From Clostridia bacterium (lineage in GTDB: Bacteria; Bacillota; Clostridia; Oscillospirales; Acutalibacteraceae), in the NCBI GenBank assembly GCA_017434855.1, contig JAFRUA010000014.1:1-48903 (forward strand): 48,903 nucleotides of DNA, given 5' to 3'. A program made the position numbers and the translations under genes. The notes under the pieces are model-generated. The model had not been told where the DNA came from and made no database searches. It saw only the letters and a program-made list of their open reading frames with translations. This document shows positions 46,966-48,903 of the stretch, piece by piece (within the stretch, counting starts at the first letter, position 1; every line of letters starts with the position of its first letter).

Positions 46966-48333
46966 TTATTTGCCGAAGCGTTCGCGCATCTCCTGCATCC
47001 GGCCGCAGCTCATGCGTCCCTCCGGACAGCGGCCCTCGCACACGCAGGACGGGCCGTAATCAGCAAACAGCAGCGGGCACCGTTCGCGCAGCAGACGCAG
47101 CGCCTCGATGGCAAAGGCGCGGATCTCCCACTGGGCGCGCGTGCAGGTGCGCAGCTTCAAAAACAGCCGCAGCTCCCGGGCGTTCATCGTTGTGACCAGG
47201 TCCATGACGTTGCCGGCCAGCAGAACATAAACGAGCGTTTCTTCCGTTTCGCCGCTTGCTTTCAGGGTACGATACAGCGCGGCGGTGCCTTCAAACGCGC
47301 CGACATACAGGTCCAGCAGCGCTTCATTCCCGCGCACCGCGGCGGGGATGATGTAGCTGCCGCGGTCGCAGGCCGTCAGACCCGGCACGCAGATGCTCTG
47401 GATACGGTGGCGGACAAAATGCGTCACCGCTGCCAGCGACACGTCGTTGAACCGCAGGGTAAAGACGGCGCTTTCCAGCGCGCGGGGGCGGTCACAGTGC
47501 ACGGCGTAATCCAGCGCACGGCGCAGGGTCGCTTCGTCGTTCAGCGCGGCGCGGACGGCGTCGGTCGGCGCGCCGGTCGCTTCGATCAGGGCGCTTTCGG
47601 CCACGGTCATCTGCGCGTCGGGCGACCCGGCCAGCAGCTCCACGGCGGGGCGCGGCCCGTCGGTCCCATCCGGTACGGCGACAGCGGGGCAGGGCGGTGC
47701 GGTGCGGCGCGTTTCATGCTTTTGTTCAAAGTCGGCAAACACGCCCGGTGCGGCCTCGCGGCACTGCTTCAGCAGCGAAACGCCGATTTCGTGAATCTCC
47801 GAAAAGTCCTTTCCGCGACCGTACAGCATCTCGTCCAGCACATGCAGCAGCTCCCGCCCGCCAAGCGAGCAGAAGAAGTTGGAATAAAAGCAATAGGGCA
47901 GTACAAAGCGCGCGTCCTCCTTCGGCACGTCGGCGGCGCACAGGGCGGTGTAAACGCCGAAGAGTTTGTCCATCTGCTGCCGGAACACAGCTTCGTTTGC
48001 CGGGTCGCGGAACGCCGGTACAAAGTATCCGCAGTCGGAAAAATCGACATAGCGGCGCGACTTGACCGTGAACGACGCCAACCGGAATTCGATCATGAAC
48101 TGCTCGACGACGACCGACACGTTTTCAAACGCAAGGTTGAAAAAGACGTGCTCCACCGTGGACGTGTGGCCCGAGGCCGTGACCTTGCCGATCAGCTTTT
48201 GATTTTTTTCCGCGTCGTGCGACCGGTCAAAAATTTCAAGGGCAGAGCCCTGTTGGGTTGAAATGCGCCCCGCGGCGGCGCAGACCTCCTCGTTGCATGA
48301 GGAGACGCCGATGATGAATGCTCCGTGCTGCAT
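46966..48333 (-). CDS. thyX: Double-domain ThyX-type (FAD-dependent) thymidylate synthase homologue
   Basis: 455 aa, twice the usual ThyX length. First half: EHVFFNLAFENVSVVVEQFM, then EFRLASFTVKSRRY (82-95), which keeps the S-x4-S-x-RY part of the ThyX signature RHRxxSxNxxSxRY but has EF in place of RH and Thr for Asn. Second half: R308-H-R310-IQS keeps RHRxxS but not the rest; also MNARELRLFLKLR and a Cys-rich end (CVCEGRCPEGRMSCGR). ThyX methylates dUMP using FAD and folate. Whether this form is active as thymidylate synthase is uncertain. Start at 48333 has GGAGGG 4-9 nt upstream. Confidence 0.85.
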   Translation of the reverse strand: MQHGAFIIGVSSCNEEVCAAAGRISTQQGSALEIFDRSHDAEKNQKLIGKVTASGHTSTVEHVFFNLAFENVSVVVEQFMIEFRLASFTVKSRRYVDFSDCGYFVPAFRDPANEAVFRQQMDKLFGVYTALCAADVPKEDARFVLPYCFYSNFFCSLGGRELLHVLDEMLYGRGKDFSEIHEIGVSLLKQCREAAPGVFADFEQKHETRRTAPPCPAVAVPDGTDGPRPAVELLAGSPDAQMTVAESALIEATGAPTDAVRAALNDEATLRRALDYAVHCDRPRALESAVFTLRFNDVSLAAVTHFVRHRIQSICVPGLTACDRGSYIIPAAVRGNEALLDLYVGAFEGTAALYRTLKASGETEETLVYVLLAGNVMDLVTTMNARELRLFLKLRTCTRAQWEIRAFAIEALRLLRERCPLLFADYGPSCVCEGRCPEGRMSCGRMQEMRERFGK

Positions 48334-48368
48334 GACGGTCCCTCCTGTCGGTTGATATTCCAATACCA

Positions 48369-48396
48369 ATTATATCGAAAGTGAAGATTTTGTCAA
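48369..48396 (-). promoter_or_regulatory. Promoter of thyX
   Basis: Minus strand TTGACA (48396-48391), 16-bp spacer, TATAAT (48374-48369). Confidence 0.75.
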
Positions 48397-48544
48397 GAAA
48401 AAAATGATTGCCCACCCCTTGACAACCGCCGTGCACCGCGCTGGAATCAATTGTAAATTTTTGAAAAAAAGGGCTGACGGGCATGGCGCGGCGTGCGACA
48501 ATTAGTCAGTCAGTTAGGCGAACTCTGTTCTTTTCCGAAAATTT

Positions 48545-48754
48545 GTGATCAATGGACAAGTTGTTACATTGACCTATGAGGCTGATTATTTCGCCACTAC
48601 AATTGGCTTTGGCTTCCTTCAGGCGCCAGATGATTCCGAACCGACGGCGCCCGTGTGCGCATGGTGCGGCGGCGATCACAGCAACGGCTTCTTCCAGATG
48701 ATCATCGGCTGGTTCCACGGCATCCTCGCCAACATCTTCGGCGCGAAATACTGA
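48545..48754 (+). pseudogene. Orphan C-terminus of a secreted surface protein
   Basis: 69 codons ending at 48754; the only start is a GTG without a ribosome site, and the frame is closed upstream by TAG at 48515. VCAWCGGDH followed by GFFQMIIGWFHGILANIFGA is a tail arrangement seen on many secreted Ruminococcaceae proteins: a CxxCG pair, then a terminal amphipathic helix. The body of the protein is lost, probably by deletion linked to the IS 25 bp downstream. The preceding YEADYFATTIGFGF may be the end of an Ig-like domain. Confidence 0.6.
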
Positions 48755-48778
48755 GAGCTGTTAGCGGTTAGCAGTTAG

Positions 48779-48903
48779 GTAAGCACTGATTAATTCTTTT
48801 CAATTACCATAAAAAGTGATATAATAGAAGCACCAAGAAGAAGAGGGTGCGAAAGAATGAATCAGCAGATGAATTTGTCCGATTTGGAGTATTCCAATCG
48901 GAA
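48779..48903 (+). mobile_element. 5' end of an IS5-like insertion sequence, right copy
   Basis: The last 125 bases are identical, in reverse complement, to the first 125 or so bases of the window. The promoter -10 TATAAT and the transposase start lie in this part. The end lies after GCGGTTAGCAGTTAG, a short tandem oligo repeat. Confidence 0.8.
48857..48903 (+). CDS. IS5-like transposase, N-terminal 15 residues (runs off the window)
   Basis: Starts at ATG 48857 (GAGGGTG upstream) and reads MNQQMNLSDLEYSNR before the edge. It is the same gene as the one at the left edge on the other strand. Confidence 0.7.
   Translation, partial: MNQQMNLSDLEYSNR

Overview
The window is a 48.9 kb piece of a spore-forming Clostridia chromosome, most like Oscillospirales/Ruminococcaceae. 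Reasons: Gram-positive Shine-Dalgarno sites, sigma-A promoters with 16-17 bp spacers, sporulation genes (spoIVFA/spoIVFB-like pair, spoIIGA-sigE), a THF riboswitch in front of folT, BspA-type secreted proteins with amphipathic C-terminal tails, and GC-rich codon use. Both window ends run into the 5' end of the same IS5-like transposase gene in inverted orientation, so the window is probably a contig broken at two copies of one IS.

Layout. 1-1672: IS end and two TrkA/RCK potassium-regulator genes with no visible TrkH. 1673-2475: gene-free mosaic of intergenic repeats. 2476-6976: M23 (SpoIVFA-like), M50 (SpoIVFB-like), a radical-SAM/DUF2344 pair and GtrA. 7092-7468: a transcript with two tiny proteins. 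7614-8175: ArsC-like and DUF896 genes (minus). 8236-11421: overlapping operon of thiamine pyrophosphokinase, nitroreductase, secreted hydrolase and Nudix enzyme. 11631-13493: four tandem paralogous units, each with promoter, 5' hairpin, 56-59 aa amphipathic acidic protein and terminator, then a fifth small-protein gene. 13679-17606: GH16 glucanase, metallophosphoesterase, acyltransferase, folT. 17647-17729: tRNA-Leu(TAG). 17758-32856: a probable degenerate island anchored in that tRNA, holding a decayed integrase fused to IS256 debris, a LytTR/AgrC-like two-component system, a BspA-like surface protein, IS debris, a RelB/PIN toxin-antitoxin pair, a secreted-MBL pseudogene and an opp peptide-uptake operon; it ends at a degenerate copy of the tRNA 3' end. 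32910-46809: housekeeping and accessory genes (tspO, CMD/SDR/patatin operon, PHP phosphatase, nagB, Fn3 protein, Big2 lipoprotein, four-module flavodiiron protein, M28 peptidase, tsf, rpsB, sigE, spoIIGA). 46966-48333: double-domain ThyX. 48545-48754: the orphaned C-terminus of a surface protein, then the second IS copy.

The best candidate for an undescribed system is the tandem small-protein array. The four leaders each begin with a hairpin whose arms differ in sequence but remain paired, which points to a selected RNA structure. Single-gene transcripts, strong promoters and private terminators suggest abundant products. Three further small amphipathic proteins in the window (44, 46 and 46 aa) have a similar build, though no detectable homology. 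The second notable system is the LytTR/AgrC-like pair. A tandem half-site repeat with 21-bp period lies just upstream of the -35 of its own promoter and again upstream of the neighbouring surface-protein gene, implying autoregulation plus control of that gene. Whether it also controls the small proteins is open: one weaker match lies upstream of the first unit.

All functions come from reading motifs and recalled family features; no database search was run.
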